From: SIG672 sp045580325 | GTDB lineage: Bacteria; Bacillota; Clostridia; Oscillospirales; CAG-272 | Direction of reading: 5' to 3' | Assembly: GCA_045580325.1 (NCBI GenBank) | Contig: JAZNNR010000022.1 | Span: 62,001-126,000, forward strand | DNA length: 64,000 nt | Shown: piece by piece, positions 52,505 through 62,658 of the stretch | How positions within the stretch are numbered: the stretch's first letter is position 1 | Layout of the letters: each line of letters begins with the position of its first letter | Translations under genes and position numbers: made by a program | The notes under the pieces: generated by a model | What the model was told of the DNA's origin: nothing | Seen by the model: the letters and a program-made list of their open reading frames with translations, nothing else | The model's database searches: none

Positions 52505-53539
52505 ATGATACAAATTGAAAATCTTGTAAAAAAATACGGTGATAAAACAGCCGTAGGCGGAATTACATTCTCTGTTGAAGAGGGTGAGATCGTCGGTTTT
52601 CTCGGACCGAACGGTGCAGGAAAAACTACAACAATGAGCATTATCACGGGCTGTCTGTCGGCAACCTCGGGTAAGGCTCTTATAAACGGTATAGATATTC
52701 TCGAAAATCCTATTGAAGCAAAGAGAAATATAGGTTATCTTCCCGAGCTTCCGCCTCTTTATCTTGAAATGACCGTAAAGGAATACCTTAACTTTGTTTA
52801 CGATATGCGCGCTTGTAAGCTCGACAGGGAAAAGCACCTTAAAGAGATATGCGATACGGTAAAGATCACAGACGTTGTAAACCGCGTGATCCGTAACCTC
52901 TCTAAAGGATACCGCCAGAGAGTAGGAATTGCTCAGGCGCTTATAAATAACCCTAAGGTAATAATTTTCGACGAGCCAACCGTCGGTCTTGACCCGAAAC
53001 AGATAATCGAGATAAGAAATCTTATAAAAACGCTCGGAAAGAACCACACGGTTATCCTTTCCACGCACATTCTTCCCGAGGTACAAGCTGTCTGCGACAG
53101 AATCGTAATAATAAATAAAGGTAAGATAGTTGCAAACGAAAAGACAGAAAATATTTCGAAGATAGTTGACGGAAACCGCAGACTAAACGTTAAGGTGTGC
53201 GGACCGCAGAAGGAAGTTACCGCGCTTATAAAGTCGCTTCCCGGTGTTTCTTACGTGGATATACTCGGCTCACACGACCTTGACAGTACGTCATATCTCG
53301 TTGAAAGCGAACCGGGTATCGACATCAGAAAAACACTCTTTAACGCTCTTGCCTCGCGCGGCTGGGCTATAATTGGAATTGAGGCGCTCGGAATAAATCT
53401 TGAAGATATATTCATCGCCGTCGTTGACAGTCCCGAAACTGACAAAAAACAGAAAAAATCAAAGAAAAATAAGCTTACTGTCGGTAAAGGTAAAAAGATT
53501 GAGATAAATCTCTCTTCCGAAAACAGCGACAATAAATAA
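52505..53539 (+). CDS. ABC transporter ATPase (Gld-type exporter)
   Basis: 344 residues from the ATG at 52505 with AAAGGAAC upstream. Walker A GPNGAGKTT, signature LSKGYRQRVGIAQAL, Walker B VIIFDEPTVGLD, and H-loop LSTHIL. A Lys-rich tail (ETDKKQKKSKKNKLTVGK) ends it. The order ATPase, permease, two GldG-like auxiliary proteins, DUF4340 protein recurs in gliding-type ABC systems. Substrate unknown. Confidence 0.9.
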   Translation: MIQIENLVKKYGDKTAVGGITFSVEEGEIVGFLGPNGAGKTTTMSIITGCLSATSGKALINGIDILENPIEAKRNIGYLPELPPLYLEMTVKEYLNFVYDMRACKLDREKHLKEICDTVKITDVVNRVIRNLSKGYRQRVGIAQALINNPKVIIFDEPTVGLDPKQIIEIRNLIKTLGKNHTVILSTHILPEVQAVCDRIVIINKGKIVANEKTENISKIVDGNRRLNVKVCGPQKEVTALIKSLPGVSYVDILGSHDLDSTSYLVESEPGIDIRKTLFNALASRGWAIIGIEALGINLEDIFIAVVDSPETDKKQKKSKKNKLTVGKGKKIEINLSSENSDNK

Positions 53540-53604
53540 TAATAAAATCATAACCAAAACGAAAGGAATTCTTCAAGCGATTTGAAGAATTAACGGTAGA
53601 ATAA

Positions 53605-54312
53605 ATGCTTGCGATTTATAAAAGAGAACTGCGCTCTTACTTTATTTCTCCGATAGGATATATCTTTATTGCCGCATTTCTTTGTGTCAGTGGAATACTT
53701 TTTGCGTCCACTACCATTCAGGCGGGAGAGGCAAGTAACGTAGGTTCGTATTTCTCGATGCTTCTTATAATTTTTATTATAGTTCTTCCACTGCTTACCA
53801 TGAAGCTTTTTTCAGACGAAAGACGTCTTCGCACAGAAGCTCTGCTTCTTTCTGCGCCTGTAAGTCTTATGGGAATGGTAATGGCTAAGTTTCTTGCCGC
53901 TTATACTGTATTTGCGGGGACTTTCCTCATTTCCTGCCTTGATTTTCTGGCACTTTATACTCACGGCGAACCCAACACCGCTATAATTCTCGGTAATATT
54001 ATAGCTATTTTGCTTGTAGGCGGAGCGTGCATCGCAATCGGTGTGTTTGTTTCCTCGCTCACAGAAAATCAGCTTATCGCCGCAATAGGAACTATGCTTA
54101 TTATCGCGTTTTTCGTCTTTACGACAGTGCTTAACAGCTATATAGACAGCTATGCGGTAAGAGCAGTGCTCAGCTGGATCTCAATTCTCGACAGATTCTA
54201 TAACTTCTCATACGGATATTTTGATTTCAATGCAATACTTTACTATATATCGCTCTCGTTCGTATTTCTTTTTCTGACGGTGCGTATATACGAAAAACGC
54301 CGGTGGAGCTGA
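53605..54312 (+). CDS. ABC-2 type permease (GldF-like)
   Basis: 235 residues with about six membrane helices, from MLAIYKRELRSYFISPIGYIF to the C-terminal strand. LYTHGEP is the short periplasmic loop often seen in GldF. It starts 65 bases after the ATPase gene. Forms the channel with the ATPase. Function in non-gliding Firmicutes is unclear. Confidence 0.85.
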   Translation: MLAIYKRELRSYFISPIGYIFIAAFLCVSGILFASTTIQAGEASNVGSYFSMLLIIFIIVLPLLTMKLFSDERRLRTEALLLSAPVSLMGMVMAKFLAAYTVFAGTFLISCLDFLALYTHGEPNTAIILGNIIAILLVGGACIAIGVFVSSLTENQLIAAIGTMLIIAFFVFTTVLNSYIDSYAVRAVLSWISILDRFYNFSYGYFDFNAILYYISLSFVFLFLTVRIYEKRRWS

Positions 54313-54364
54313 TTCTTTAAAAGCTTCAAGCAAGGTTATAAAAAAGAAAAAAGGAAATTATACA

Positions 54365-56053
54365 ATGAGATATGAAAAATTAAAGAAGAGATCGCTTGCC
54401 GCGCTGATAACAACATCGGTGATAGCAGCCGTTCTTCTCATAAATATTCTTGTGTCATATATTGCATCGACAAATATTCTGTATCTTGACCTTACAAAGA
54501 CAAATTATACCGAGATTACCGAAAAATCGGAAAAGTATCTTTCTACGCTCAAGTCTTCGGAAAATGATATAACGATATATTTTCTCGCAGATAAGGACGA
54601 GCTTCAGAACGCGAGCTTTGGATATAAAATAGAAAAAACGGGCGACACTTCAAGCTTGTGGGGTATGAAATATATCTATGAGCTTGCACTTGTATATGCA
54701 GAAAAATATGACTTTATAAAAGTAGAGCATCTTGACATAGAAGGCGATGCCAAAACGCTTGAAAAATACAAATCGAGCATTTCTACAAAATTCAATAAGC
54801 AAAAAATAATAATTGATAACCGTATTGCCGAAAAGGACGAAGATGGAAATCCCGTTCTTGATGCCGAGGGTAATCAGGTGATGCACCACAATTTCCGTGT
54901 ATGTAACAGAGATTATTTCTATTACTTTGACTCTCAGACGAACTATGCCTACGGCTTTAACGGCGAGCTTCGCTTTACCTCGATGATAATGAGTATAGCA
55001 GGAGAGAGCCCTGTTGCCTATTTTGCATACGGACACGGCGAGGAGATCGGCGACTATACAGTCGGAAATAATACTGCAACTTCGGAAGAGGACTACGGAA
55101 AAGCGCAGGCTCTTCGTGATTATATTTACGATTCGGGCTTTACGGTTAAGAAAATAGATATTTCAAAGGAATATCAGCAGCTTCTTACAGATAAAAACGC
55201 AAGACTGCTTATTATCTTTGATCCCAAGAGCGATTTTACGGGGGCAGATGCCGAATCGGATAACGATGCTTCGACAATAAATGAAATTGCGGTAATAAGA
55301 AAATTCGCAAACAGAGAAAACTGTCATCTTATGGTCTTCTCCGATCCTTCGGACAATGAACTTCCGAACCTTTCCGAATATCTTTACGATTATTGGGGAC
55401 TTTCCTTTGATAATTCTAAGGTAAAGGACAGCGGAACAAATAGCCTCGTGCCCGACGGAAGTATATTTATGGCAGACTATGAAACAAGTCAGTTAAGTCC
55501 TGGTACAAGCCTTACGGCAGGACTGAGAAGCCTCGATTCACTTCCGAGAATTTACTTCGGAAATGCAGGAACTATATCTATAAACAGCACATATTCAAAC
55601 GAAATAGGATACTATGAAGGCAACTCGACAAAGTTTGCGGGTAGCGTATTTCTTACACCCGATTCGTCGAAGGTTACCTTTAAGGACGGCACTACTCTTG
55701 ACACGAAGGAGTCGGACCCGCTGTCGCTTATGGCTATAACCTATGAAATATGGACTAACGATAAAGATAATGAAATTCCAACCTACGTGCTTGCGTGCGC
55801 GTCAACCGACTACGTATCTGAAACCGCGCTTTCAAATGAATACGGAAACAGCGACGTTATAGGCTATCTTCTCAGGGTTATGGGAAAAGATACCTTCACA
55901 TTTGACGTAGAAATGAAGGTCATAGAAACAGAAAAAGTAGAATTTATTTCTCAAAATCTTATGACCATATGGATCATTTTCCTGTGTGTGATCCCGCCTG
56001 TTGTTTCACTTGTGCTCGGTACGGTAGTCTTCATTAAGAGAAGAAACGCCTGA
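54365..56053 (+). CDS. GldG-like ABC auxiliary protein, copy 1
   Basis: 562 residues. N-terminal helix at ~14-36 (ALITTSVIAAVLLINILVSYI) and a C-terminal helix (~536-556) bracket a large extracytoplasmic part with ABC_transp_aux features (ITIYFLADKDEL, AYFAYGHGEEIGDY, LLIIFDPKSDF). It scaffolds the exporter. Residue pattern and length match copy 2, which follows after 32 bases. Confidence 0.8.
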   Translation: MRYEKLKKRSLAALITTSVIAAVLLINILVSYIASTNILYLDLTKTNYTEITEKSEKYLSTLKSSENDITIYFLADKDELQNASFGYKIEKTGDTSSLWGMKYIYELALVYAEKYDFIKVEHLDIEGDAKTLEKYKSSISTKFNKQKIIIDNRIAEKDEDGNPVLDAEGNQVMHHNFRVCNRDYFYYFDSQTNYAYGFNGELRFTSMIMSIAGESPVAYFAYGHGEEIGDYTVGNNTATSEEDYGKAQALRDYIYDSGFTVKKIDISKEYQQLLTDKNARLLIIFDPKSDFTGADAESDNDASTINEIAVIRKFANRENCHLMVFSDPSDNELPNLSEYLYDYWGLSFDNSKVKDSGTNSLVPDGSIFMADYETSQLSPGTSLTAGLRSLDSLPRIYFGNAGTISINSTYSNEIGYYEGNSTKFAGSVFLTPDSSKVTFKDGTTLDTKESDPLSLMAITYEIWTNDKDNEIPTYVLACASTDYVSETALSNEYGNSDVIGYLLRVMGKDTFTFDVEMKVIETEKVEFISQNLMTIWIIFLCVIPPVVSLVLGTVVFIKRRNA

Positions 56054-56085
56054 GTTTGATTGCAGAAAGGAACGTTTAAGCTATT

Positions 56086-57660
56086 ATGAATTCAGTTAAA
56101 AGAAAAAAGTTTAAATACGGTTCGCTTGCAGTAGGACTTACCGCCGCGGTTGTAGCTTTTATAATAATACTCAACGCAGTATTCTCGGCACTTGCCAATC
56201 ATTATTTTTGGTATTTTGATATGACCTCGGGGCAGATATATCAGCTTTCCGGGAATACTACGAAATATCTTGATAAGATAAATGAGAAAGAAAACGATAT
56301 AGTTATCTATTTTCTTACAGATAAAGATAATCTTGGTATGCCGGTAAGCTCATCAAACAGTATAAGCGATACGTCGCTCTGGGGTATGAAGCCGATACAC
56401 GAGCTTGCGCTTCAGCTTGATGACAAATATGATTTTATCTCTGTTGATTATATAAATATTACCTCAGAACCCGATAGGATTATGAATATCGTAGGCGAGG
56501 ATACCTACGTAACCACCAAATTTGCTTCGAGTCATATACTTATCGTAAATAATACGTATGAGCGTAACAGCGATGGAAGTATAATCGAAGGAGCAGACGG
56601 AGAGCCTGTAAAATACACTGATTATAAGCTCTGTCACAGAAGCTCGTTTTATCTGTATGACTATTATACAGGCAACGTAAACGCCTTCAGAGGAGATTAT
56701 TACTTCGCGGCATCTATTATGTCTATTACGAAGGTAGATAAGCCTAACGTCTATTTTCTCACGGGACACGGAGAGCCGGTAGGCGACGCGAGTGATGAAA
56801 CACTCACCTCTTACGGTAACGCACTTGCGCTTTACTATCTTTTTGAGGAAGCAGGCTGTAATATAAGAAAAATAGACCTTCAGTACGATAATTTTGAAGT
56901 AAACGATAAAAATGCGATAGTAGTCGTTTACGGACCTAAACGCGATATTACCTCGTCTTCAACTACTGTCGGTGTCAACGAAACAGACAAACTTGCCGCC
57001 TTTCTTGAGGGTGAGGGCAACTCGATGATGTTTTTTATGGACTCTAAATCGGTTCAGCTTACCAATTTTGAAGCTTTCCTCAAGGAGCACTGCGGAGTTA
57101 CTCTTGCAGACACCGTTGCAAAGGACTCGGGAGAGTCCTCGGTATCTCACGATGGATATTCGATAGTAGGAAAATATCAGACAGATAAAAACTCCAAGGC
57201 TTATAAAATATCTGAAAGACTTTCCGCGGAGAATATGGCAAATAAGGTCATATTTACAGATGCGCTTCCGATAACGATAAACGACAGTTCTAAAACAGAT
57301 GCGGTTATGTTGCTGCCCAAATCGGCTTCGGGCGAAGATCAGGATAAAGAGGCTTCGCTTATCACAATGACCGCGGCAACAAGCGGCGGCAAGATATTCG
57401 TTTGCGGCTCTACCGATTTTGCAAACAGCTTTATTCTCGAAAGCGACGTTTACAGTAATAAAAACTTTATTTTTTCTATGCTTTGCGAAACGAACATAGG
57501 AGAAGTTCCTATGAATATCGCGCTTAAGATAATCAGAAGCGAGGGTCTTGACAGAACAGAGCAGGAGGCTCGCATTTGGACGCTTGCAATTTCTGTGGTT
57601 ATGCCGCTTACCGTGGCAATTATCGGAACAGTAGTATATGTAAGGAGAAAGCACTCTTAA
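56086..57660 (+). CDS. GldG-like ABC auxiliary protein, copy 2
   Basis: 524 residues, a paralogue of the preceding protein: the same opening helix (~16-38), IVIYFLTDKDNLG, VYFLTGHGEPVGD, and IVVVYGPKRDI, and a C-terminal helix followed by RRKHS. Two GldG-like proteins in one operon suggests a hetero-oligomeric scaffold. Its stop overlaps the next start by one base (TAATG). Confidence 0.8.
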   Translation: MNSVKRKKFKYGSLAVGLTAAVVAFIIILNAVFSALANHYFWYFDMTSGQIYQLSGNTTKYLDKINEKENDIVIYFLTDKDNLGMPVSSSNSISDTSLWGMKPIHELALQLDDKYDFISVDYINITSEPDRIMNIVGEDTYVTTKFASSHILIVNNTYERNSDGSIIEGADGEPVKYTDYKLCHRSSFYLYDYYTGNVNAFRGDYYFAASIMSITKVDKPNVYFLTGHGEPVGDASDETLTSYGNALALYYLFEEAGCNIRKIDLQYDNFEVNDKNAIVVVYGPKRDITSSSTTVGVNETDKLAAFLEGEGNSMMFFMDSKSVQLTNFEAFLKEHCGVTLADTVAKDSGESSVSHDGYSIVGKYQTDKNSKAYKISERLSAENMANKVIFTDALPITINDSSKTDAVMLLPKSASGEDQDKEASLITMTAATSGGKIFVCGSTDFANSFILESDVYSNKNFIFSMLCETNIGEVPMNIALKIIRSEGLDRTEQEARIWTLAISVVMPLTVAIIGTVVYVRRKHS

Positions 57661-59537
57661 TGGATAATAATGTGAAGAAAATAAAAAGAAGTGTTTTTGT
57701 AAAACAGAAAAATACAATAATAGCACTTGCAGTAATATTTGCAGTTCTTCTTGCGGCATATCTGTTTATAATAATGCCTCTTATGAAAGACGATGCAGAA
57801 ACAAAAATAACACCTGTTTCTCTTATATGGGAAAACGAGGTAAAGGGTGTAAACAACAGAGTAATGATGTTCGAGCATATAGAGAGAGCCGATATTGCTG
57901 AAATAAAGGTTCATAACCCGAGTCTTGCTACGACACACGGCTCGCAGTACGTTGATTGGTCTATCTACAGAGCCGAAAAGGGAAGCGAAATAGACGGATA
58001 TACTATAAAAGAAGATACCCTCTATTTCAGAGGTTATGAATTTGCTCCAATACTCGAGGACGAAACTACAATGACCTCACTTTTTGCCTCCATTATCAAC
58101 GATGCGGGATATACTCTTACTCTTTCGCGCGTTACCGACCACGCAACCGACTTTTCAAAATACGGCCTTGACTATGAAAATGAAGAGGATGCTGTGTACT
58201 GCGAAATTACATCGACAAAGGGTGTAAGCTATAAGTTCTATATAGGTGATAAGATTCCTTCGGGTACGGCATACTATGTCAGAGTTGCAGGAACAGATGT
58301 CTGTATGGATAAAAACAGTCAGTTTTACGGTCAGGAGATTGAAAACGATTCGGTATATATTTATGACTGTTCGGGTGTTTTAGTATCTCCCACAGACGCT
58401 GTTTCGCCCATACTGACATATCCTATGGACTCAAATATTCAGCCCTATTTCGACGCATTTGCAATACTCGAATCTTACGGAAAAGAGGAATCAGAGTCTA
58501 AAACGGTAATTGAATTTTTTGCGGTAAACGAGGAGTATAAGAAAAAGCCTATATCTGCGTTTGCACCGATGGCAATCTACTATTCTACCGTTCCGAAAGG
58601 ATATTATTCCTCAAAAGCATTTGAAAATCTTTATAAGAGCTTTAAGGACGGACTTAGCGGAAGCCGTGTTTGTGAGCTTGCTACGCTTATGACGTCAGTA
58701 GATGAAAAAACAGGCAAGGAAGAGAAGTATTACGGCTTTACCGATGAGATTTTCAGTAAATATTTTTCAGAAGAGCTTACCTACTGCATATCTTTTGGCT
58801 GGAATGGAGTTCCCAATATCGTTTACGTAAGCCCTATGACAGAGAACCGAACGTACTACGCATATTCTCTCATATTTAACACTATATGTGAAGTAAATGC
58901 GGATACACTTTCCTTCCTCGAATGGGATAGAACGACCTTTATCGAAAAAGAAATATTCCAGATGAGTATCAAGCAGTGCGACAAGATAGAAATATCGGGA
59001 AAATATTTTGACTATGCACTTGAAGCGGGTAAAGAAGCAGGCGAAAAGTTTATTGAAGCCATCTTTAACGTCAAGACAGGCGAGGAAAATGCCCTTAAAG
59101 TTACCTGTCCAAACGCAAATATCGGAGATATGACCGAGAAAGAATGGGTATCAAATTTCCGTACACTGTACGAGATACTCCTCACGCTCGGAGTACGCGA
59201 TCCGGTTGATGCCGAGTACGCCGCCGAAATAATGAAGGGCGAAAGCTTTGCCGAAATAAAGGTTACGTCTGCCGAACAGACTGTATATAAAACGGACGAA
59301 GAGGGAAATGAAACTGCCGTTCCCGACTTCACTATCGACAGTATGACAAGAGTGTTCAGATTCTATAAGTACACGTCGGGCAGATGTCTTGTTACCATAG
59401 AATCGATCGATAGCGAGGGTAGTTCAGAGGGAGAAAACGGATCTTTCTACCTTATGACTTCGAACGTTGAGTTTGTACTTAAATCCGTGGATAAGCTTAT
59501 AAACGGAGAAAGTATCAGCAAATATGAAAGAAACTGA
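57660..59537 (+). CDS. DUF4340-domain protein
   Basis: 625 residues from the ATG at 57660 that overlaps the preceding stop. An N-terminal anchor helix (~18-38, IALAVIFAVLLAAYLFIIM) and a long beta-rich extracytoplasmic part: DUF4340 proteins accompany GldG-type transporters. Motifs YKFYIGDKIPSGTAYYVRV and ETTMTSLFASIINDAGY are in the domain. Function unknown. Confidence 0.8.
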   Translation: MDNNVKKIKRSVFVKQKNTIIALAVIFAVLLAAYLFIIMPLMKDDAETKITPVSLIWENEVKGVNNRVMMFEHIERADIAEIKVHNPSLATTHGSQYVDWSIYRAEKGSEIDGYTIKEDTLYFRGYEFAPILEDETTMTSLFASIINDAGYTLTLSRVTDHATDFSKYGLDYENEEDAVYCEITSTKGVSYKFYIGDKIPSGTAYYVRVAGTDVCMDKNSQFYGQEIENDSVYIYDCSGVLVSPTDAVSPILTYPMDSNIQPYFDAFAILESYGKEESESKTVIEFFAVNEEYKKKPISAFAPMAIYYSTVPKGYYSSKAFENLYKSFKDGLSGSRVCELATLMTSVDEKTGKEEKYYGFTDEIFSKYFSEELTYCISFGWNGVPNIVYVSPMTENRTYYAYSLIFNTICEVNADTLSFLEWDRTTFIEKEIFQMSIKQCDKIEISGKYFDYALEAGKEAGEKFIEAIFNVKTGEENALKVTCPNANIGDMTEKEWVSNFRTLYEILLTLGVRDPVDAEYAAEIMKGESFAEIKVTSAEQTVYKTDEEGNETAVPDFTIDSMTRVFRFYKYTSGRCLVTIESIDSEGSSEGENGSFYLMTSNVEFVLKSVDKLINGESISKYERN

Positions 59538-59558
59538 TATGCAAGGAGTGTGATTTTG

Positions 59559-60536
59559 ATGAAAAAAAGAATTTTTGCCGCATTTCTTTGCGTGCTTATG
59601 ATTTTTGTATCTTTATTTAATCTGTCTTCTTGCTCTAAAAATAACGAAACGGTTATGACGGTAGGCGATTATAAGGTTTCGTATGCAATGCTCAGATATT
59701 TTGTAATGAACTATATGAACGGCTACGAAAATATCACGCCCGAAGATTTTGCATCGGACGAGCATCTTCAGGAGCAGCTTTTTAGTAACGTTATCAGCTC
59801 TATATCAGAGCTTGCGACATACTCGCTTCTTGCCGAAAAGCACGACATAAAGCTTACAAAGGACGAGAAAAAAGAGATAAAAAATTCAATAAAAGAGCTT
59901 AAGAACTCTTACGAAAGCAAAGACGCCTATAAGAAAGATCTTGCAGCCAACTATATGACCGAGGATCTTCTTGAGGAAATATATACTTTGAACACAAAGT
60001 GTGATAAGCTTTACGATAAGCTTGCCGATGAATATACGGGTATTTTCAAATCTGACGTCGAAACGATAGATGCAGATATAGAAGCGGGAAATTTCTTCTC
60101 TGCTGAGTATATCGTGCTTTATTATACAGATAAGAATAAGGATCAGCGTAAAGACGAGCTGCAAGTGCTTCTTGACAGGATAAAGGCAGGGGAGAATATG
60201 CACAATATCTCGGACGAGGCGTATAAGACCTATTCCGAGGAGATAGCTTATGAGCTTTACACGATATTTACCTATAAGGAAAAGACCGAAATATTCGAGG
60301 ATACGGTAGTTTCGCTTGACATTGGCTCATACAGCGACGTGGTCGATACGGGAAATTCCTTCATTATCGTTCACAGACTTCCTCTTGATATGGATTATAT
60401 TGATAAAAACTATAATACTGTAATTGCAAAGTATCTTTCACGCGAATTTTTCACCTACGTTGAAGAATTTTCCCAAACTCTCGAAACTAAGTTCAAGGAA
60501 AAATATAAGGACATAAAGCTCTGGGAAATGGAGTAA
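59559..60536 (+). CDS. PrsA/SurA-like lipoprotein foldase
   Basis: 325 residues from ATG 59559. Lipobox LSSC at ~residue 23; N-terminal helices of the SurA/PrsA type; and a parvulin-like core, FSAEYIVLYYTD, with AYELYTIFTYKEK and a closing SYSDVVDTGNSFIIVHRL. The parvulin domain is short, so catalytic activity is uncertain. Last gene of the Gld-type operon, possibly folding its extracellular products. A terminator follows. Confidence 0.75.
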   Translation: MKKRIFAAFLCVLMIFVSLFNLSSCSKNNETVMTVGDYKVSYAMLRYFVMNYMNGYENITPEDFASDEHLQEQLFSNVISSISELATYSLLAEKHDIKLTKDEKKEIKNSIKELKNSYESKDAYKKDLAANYMTEDLLEEIYTLNTKCDKLYDKLADEYTGIFKSDVETIDADIEAGNFFSAEYIVLYYTDKNKDQRKDELQVLLDRIKAGENMHNISDEAYKTYSEEIAYELYTIFTYKEKTEIFEDTVVSLDIGSYSDVVDTGNSFIIVHRLPLDMDYIDKNYNTVIAKYLSREFFTYVEEFSQTLETKFKEKYKDIKLWEME

Positions 60537-60554
60537 AAACAATAAAAAATAAAG

Positions 60555-60590
60555 TCAGTACGAACTTTTAAAGTTTGTACTGATTTTTTT
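60555..60590 (+). terminator. terminator of Gld-type operon
   Basis: TCAGTACGAACTT / AAGTTTGTACTGA stem (one G-U) and a T-run. Confidence 0.9.
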
Positions 60591-60600
60591 ATTTTTCTCG

Positions 60601-60629
60601 GAATACTTTGAGGGCATGTCTAGTATAAT
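60601..60629 (+). promoter_or_regulatory. candidate sigma-E promoter of spoIIIA
   Basis: GAATA at 60601 (GHATA-type -35) and AGTATAAT at 60622-60629 (CATACAHT-type -10, 5 of 8) with a 16-base spacer. spoIIIA is mother-cell sigma-E controlled in Bacillus. Confidence 0.5.
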
Positions 60630-60664
60630 GTAGCATAGACAAGTTGTTTGAAAGGACAAAGTGT

Positions 60665-61555
60665 ATGCAAAAGGAGCTTGAAATTTTACTAAACAAGCTG
60701 CCATCAGGAATATCCGACTGTATAAGAGGCAGCGGGGCTTATAAGATAGGTAGCGGAATAAATGAAATAAGGATACGTGCCGACCGACATCTATCTTTGA
60801 CGTATAGAGGAAAAAACATCACACTTGGGTATCTTGTGTCGGGAGAAACTCTTGACGACTGCGTAATGAGTCTGTGCAAAAATTCACTTTACAGCTATAT
60901 GGAAGCAATTAAAGAAGGATATATTCCGTTTGGGAATTCGATTCGCGTAGGTGTGTGCGGAGAGGCTGTGTGCGAGGGAAATAAAATAGTGAATATACAT
61001 AGTATAAGGTCCTTGAATATACGTATTCCGTCGTCGGTGTATGGAGTCGGACGCACTCTTTACAATAAGCTTTATGAAGGAAGATTTACCGATAGCGTAG
61101 TAATATTTTCGCCGCCCGGTGTGGGGAAAACGACACTGCTTAGGGAGCTTTCTCTCCTGCTTTCAAAAGGCAGTCCGCCCAAAAGAGTCGCCCTCATAGA
61201 TTCAAGGTACGAGCTTTGCGACAGCCTGCTTATGAAAGAGGAAAATATCGACGTTTACAGCGGATATCCAAAAGCAAAGGGCATAGAGCTTGCAACGAGA
61301 ACTATGTCGCCCGAGTATATAATCTGCGACGAGATAGGCAGGGAAGAAGCCGAGACTATCCTTTCGGTGCAGAGCGGAGGAGTGCCGCTTGTAGTGGGCG
61401 CGCACGCATCATCGGTAGAGAGGCTGATAAACTCGGGAGCCTTTGAAAAGCTCCATAAGGCAGGGATATTTGACCTCTACGTTAAGATAAATATTGCGGC
61501 AAACGGGGAAAGAAAGCTCGAAATAATTTCCCGAAGCGACATACTTTCACACTGA
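60665..61555 (+). CDS. spoIIIAA: stage III sporulation protein AA (ATPase)
   Basis: 296 residues from the ATG at 60665 with AAAGGAC upstream. Walker A SPPGVGKTT, Walker B YIICDEIGREEA, and conserved RSLNIRIP. A secretion-type ATPase that powers the SpoIIIA-SpoIIQ channel joining mother cell and forespore. First gene of spoIIIA. The AB gene starts one base after its stop. Confidence 0.96.
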   Translation: MQKELEILLNKLPSGISDCIRGSGAYKIGSGINEIRIRADRHLSLTYRGKNITLGYLVSGETLDDCVMSLCKNSLYSYMEAIKEGYIPFGNSIRVGVCGEAVCEGNKIVNIHSIRSLNIRIPSSVYGVGRTLYNKLYEGRFTDSVVIFSPPGVGKTTLLRELSLLLSKGSPPKRVALIDSRYELCDSLLMKEENIDVYSGYPKAKGIELATRTMSPEYIICDEIGREEAETILSVQSGGVPLVVGAHASSVERLINSGAFEKLHKAGIFDLYVKINIAANGERKLEIISRSDILSH

Positions 61556-61556
61556 T

Positions 61557-62042
61557 ATGAATATTAAATATATAGGACTGTTTTTGATATTTATTGTGTG
61601 CACCCTTTTCGGAAATGGACTTGCCCTGTCTGAAAAAAAGAGAATAGAGAGAAGTGAGGCGCTGTGCGCTCTTATTGCACACATAAACCGCGAGATAGAG
61701 TGCTTCAGAACTCCGCTTGAAAATATATATTCCTCGTTTTCGAGTGAAGTACTTGAGAAAAACGGCTTTCTTCAAAAAGTACGCTTGTCGGGACTTAAAA
61801 GCGCACTTGAAAACGAAAGACATATCTTTTGTTTTAGTGAACAATCATTTGGTTCACTTGTTAATTTCTCCGAGTTTTTGGGGAAAAGTGAATATGGGGA
61901 CCAAACGGCGCGCTGTAAATATATTCTGTCTGTACTTGACGAGGACCTCAAAAAAAGCATAGAAGCTTACCCGAAAAACAGAAAAATGTATTCTTCACTC
62001 GGTGTACTTGCAGGAATTATGATAGTTATACTTCTTTTATAA
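61557..62042 (+). CDS. spoIIIAB: stage III sporulation protein AB
   Basis: 161 residues with a terminal helix at each end (LFLIFIVCTLFGNGLAL; LGVLAGIMIVILLL) around a helical soluble part (EALCALIAHINREIECFRTPL), resembling the GspF-like SpoIIIAB. The family length is ~170 residues. Second gene of spoIIIA. Confidence 0.93.
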   Translation: MNIKYIGLFLIFIVCTLFGNGLALSEKKRIERSEALCALIAHINREIECFRTPLENIYSSFSSEVLEKNGFLQKVRLSGLKSALENERHIFCFSEQSFGSLVNFSEFLGKSEYGDQTARCKYILSVLDEDLKKSIEAYPKNRKMYSSLGVLAGIMIVILLL

Positions 62043-62080
62043 TTTTATAAGAAGGTAAGGGATATGAAAGGAAAAATAAA

Positions 62081-62275
62081 ATGGATACGACACTTATTTT
62101 TAAAGTAGTAGGTATAGGACTTCTTGTAAGCGTTTCCTGTCAGATACTTAATAAATCGGGACGTGATGAACAAGCTATGCTCGTAACTCTGTCGGGCGTT
62201 GTAATCGTGCTTCTTATGATGGTAAACGAGATCTCCGACCTGCTTACAAGGATCCGCGAACTCTTCGGACTATGA
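62081..62275 (+). CDS. spoIIIAC: stage III sporulation protein AC
   Basis: 64 residues. Two membrane helices, with the conserved LIFKVVGIGLLVSVSCQILNK and GRDEQAMLVTLSGVVIVL. Expected size for SpoIIIAC. Overlaps spoIIIAD by four bases. Confidence 0.95.
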   Translation: MDTTLIFKVVGIGLLVSVSCQILNKSGRDEQAMLVTLSGVVIVLLMMVNEISDLLTRIRELFGL

Positions 62276-62658
62276 GCATGTTTTCTATATGCTGTTTTGC
62301 GGTAGCATCTGTTGTTCTTGTGCTCCTTGTGAAACAGCTGAAAAACGAGATTGCGATGCCAATATCGGTTTTTGTAACCGTTTCGCTTTCACTTGTGTGT
62401 GTTTCGCTTATTGAACCGATAAGCGATTATATAAATGAAATATCAGACTCGTCAGATTACGGACCGTATGTAAAAGTAATGATGAAATCATTCGGTATAG
62501 CCCTCGTTTCATCGGGAAGTGCGGATATATGCAGGGACTGCGGAGAAAATGCGGTGGCATCTAAAGTGGAGCTTGTCGGTAAATGCGCGATAATGCTTAC
62601 ATCGCTCCCCTTAATACGCTCTCTTCTTACGCTTGCAGAGGATATAATGTATGCTTAG
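62272..62658 (+). CDS. spoIIIAD: stage III sporulation protein AD
   Basis: 128 residues, four membrane helices. FGIALVSSGSADICRDCGENAVASKVE is the family signature. Start overlaps spoIIIAC (ATGA) and its end overlaps spoIIIAE by eight bases. Confidence 0.95.
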   Translation: MSMFSICCFAVASVVLVLLVKQLKNEIAMPISVFVTVSLSLVCVSLIEPISDYINEISDSSDYGPYVKVMMKSFGIALVSSGSADICRDCGENAVASKVELVGKCAIMLTSLPLIRSLLTLAEDIMYA

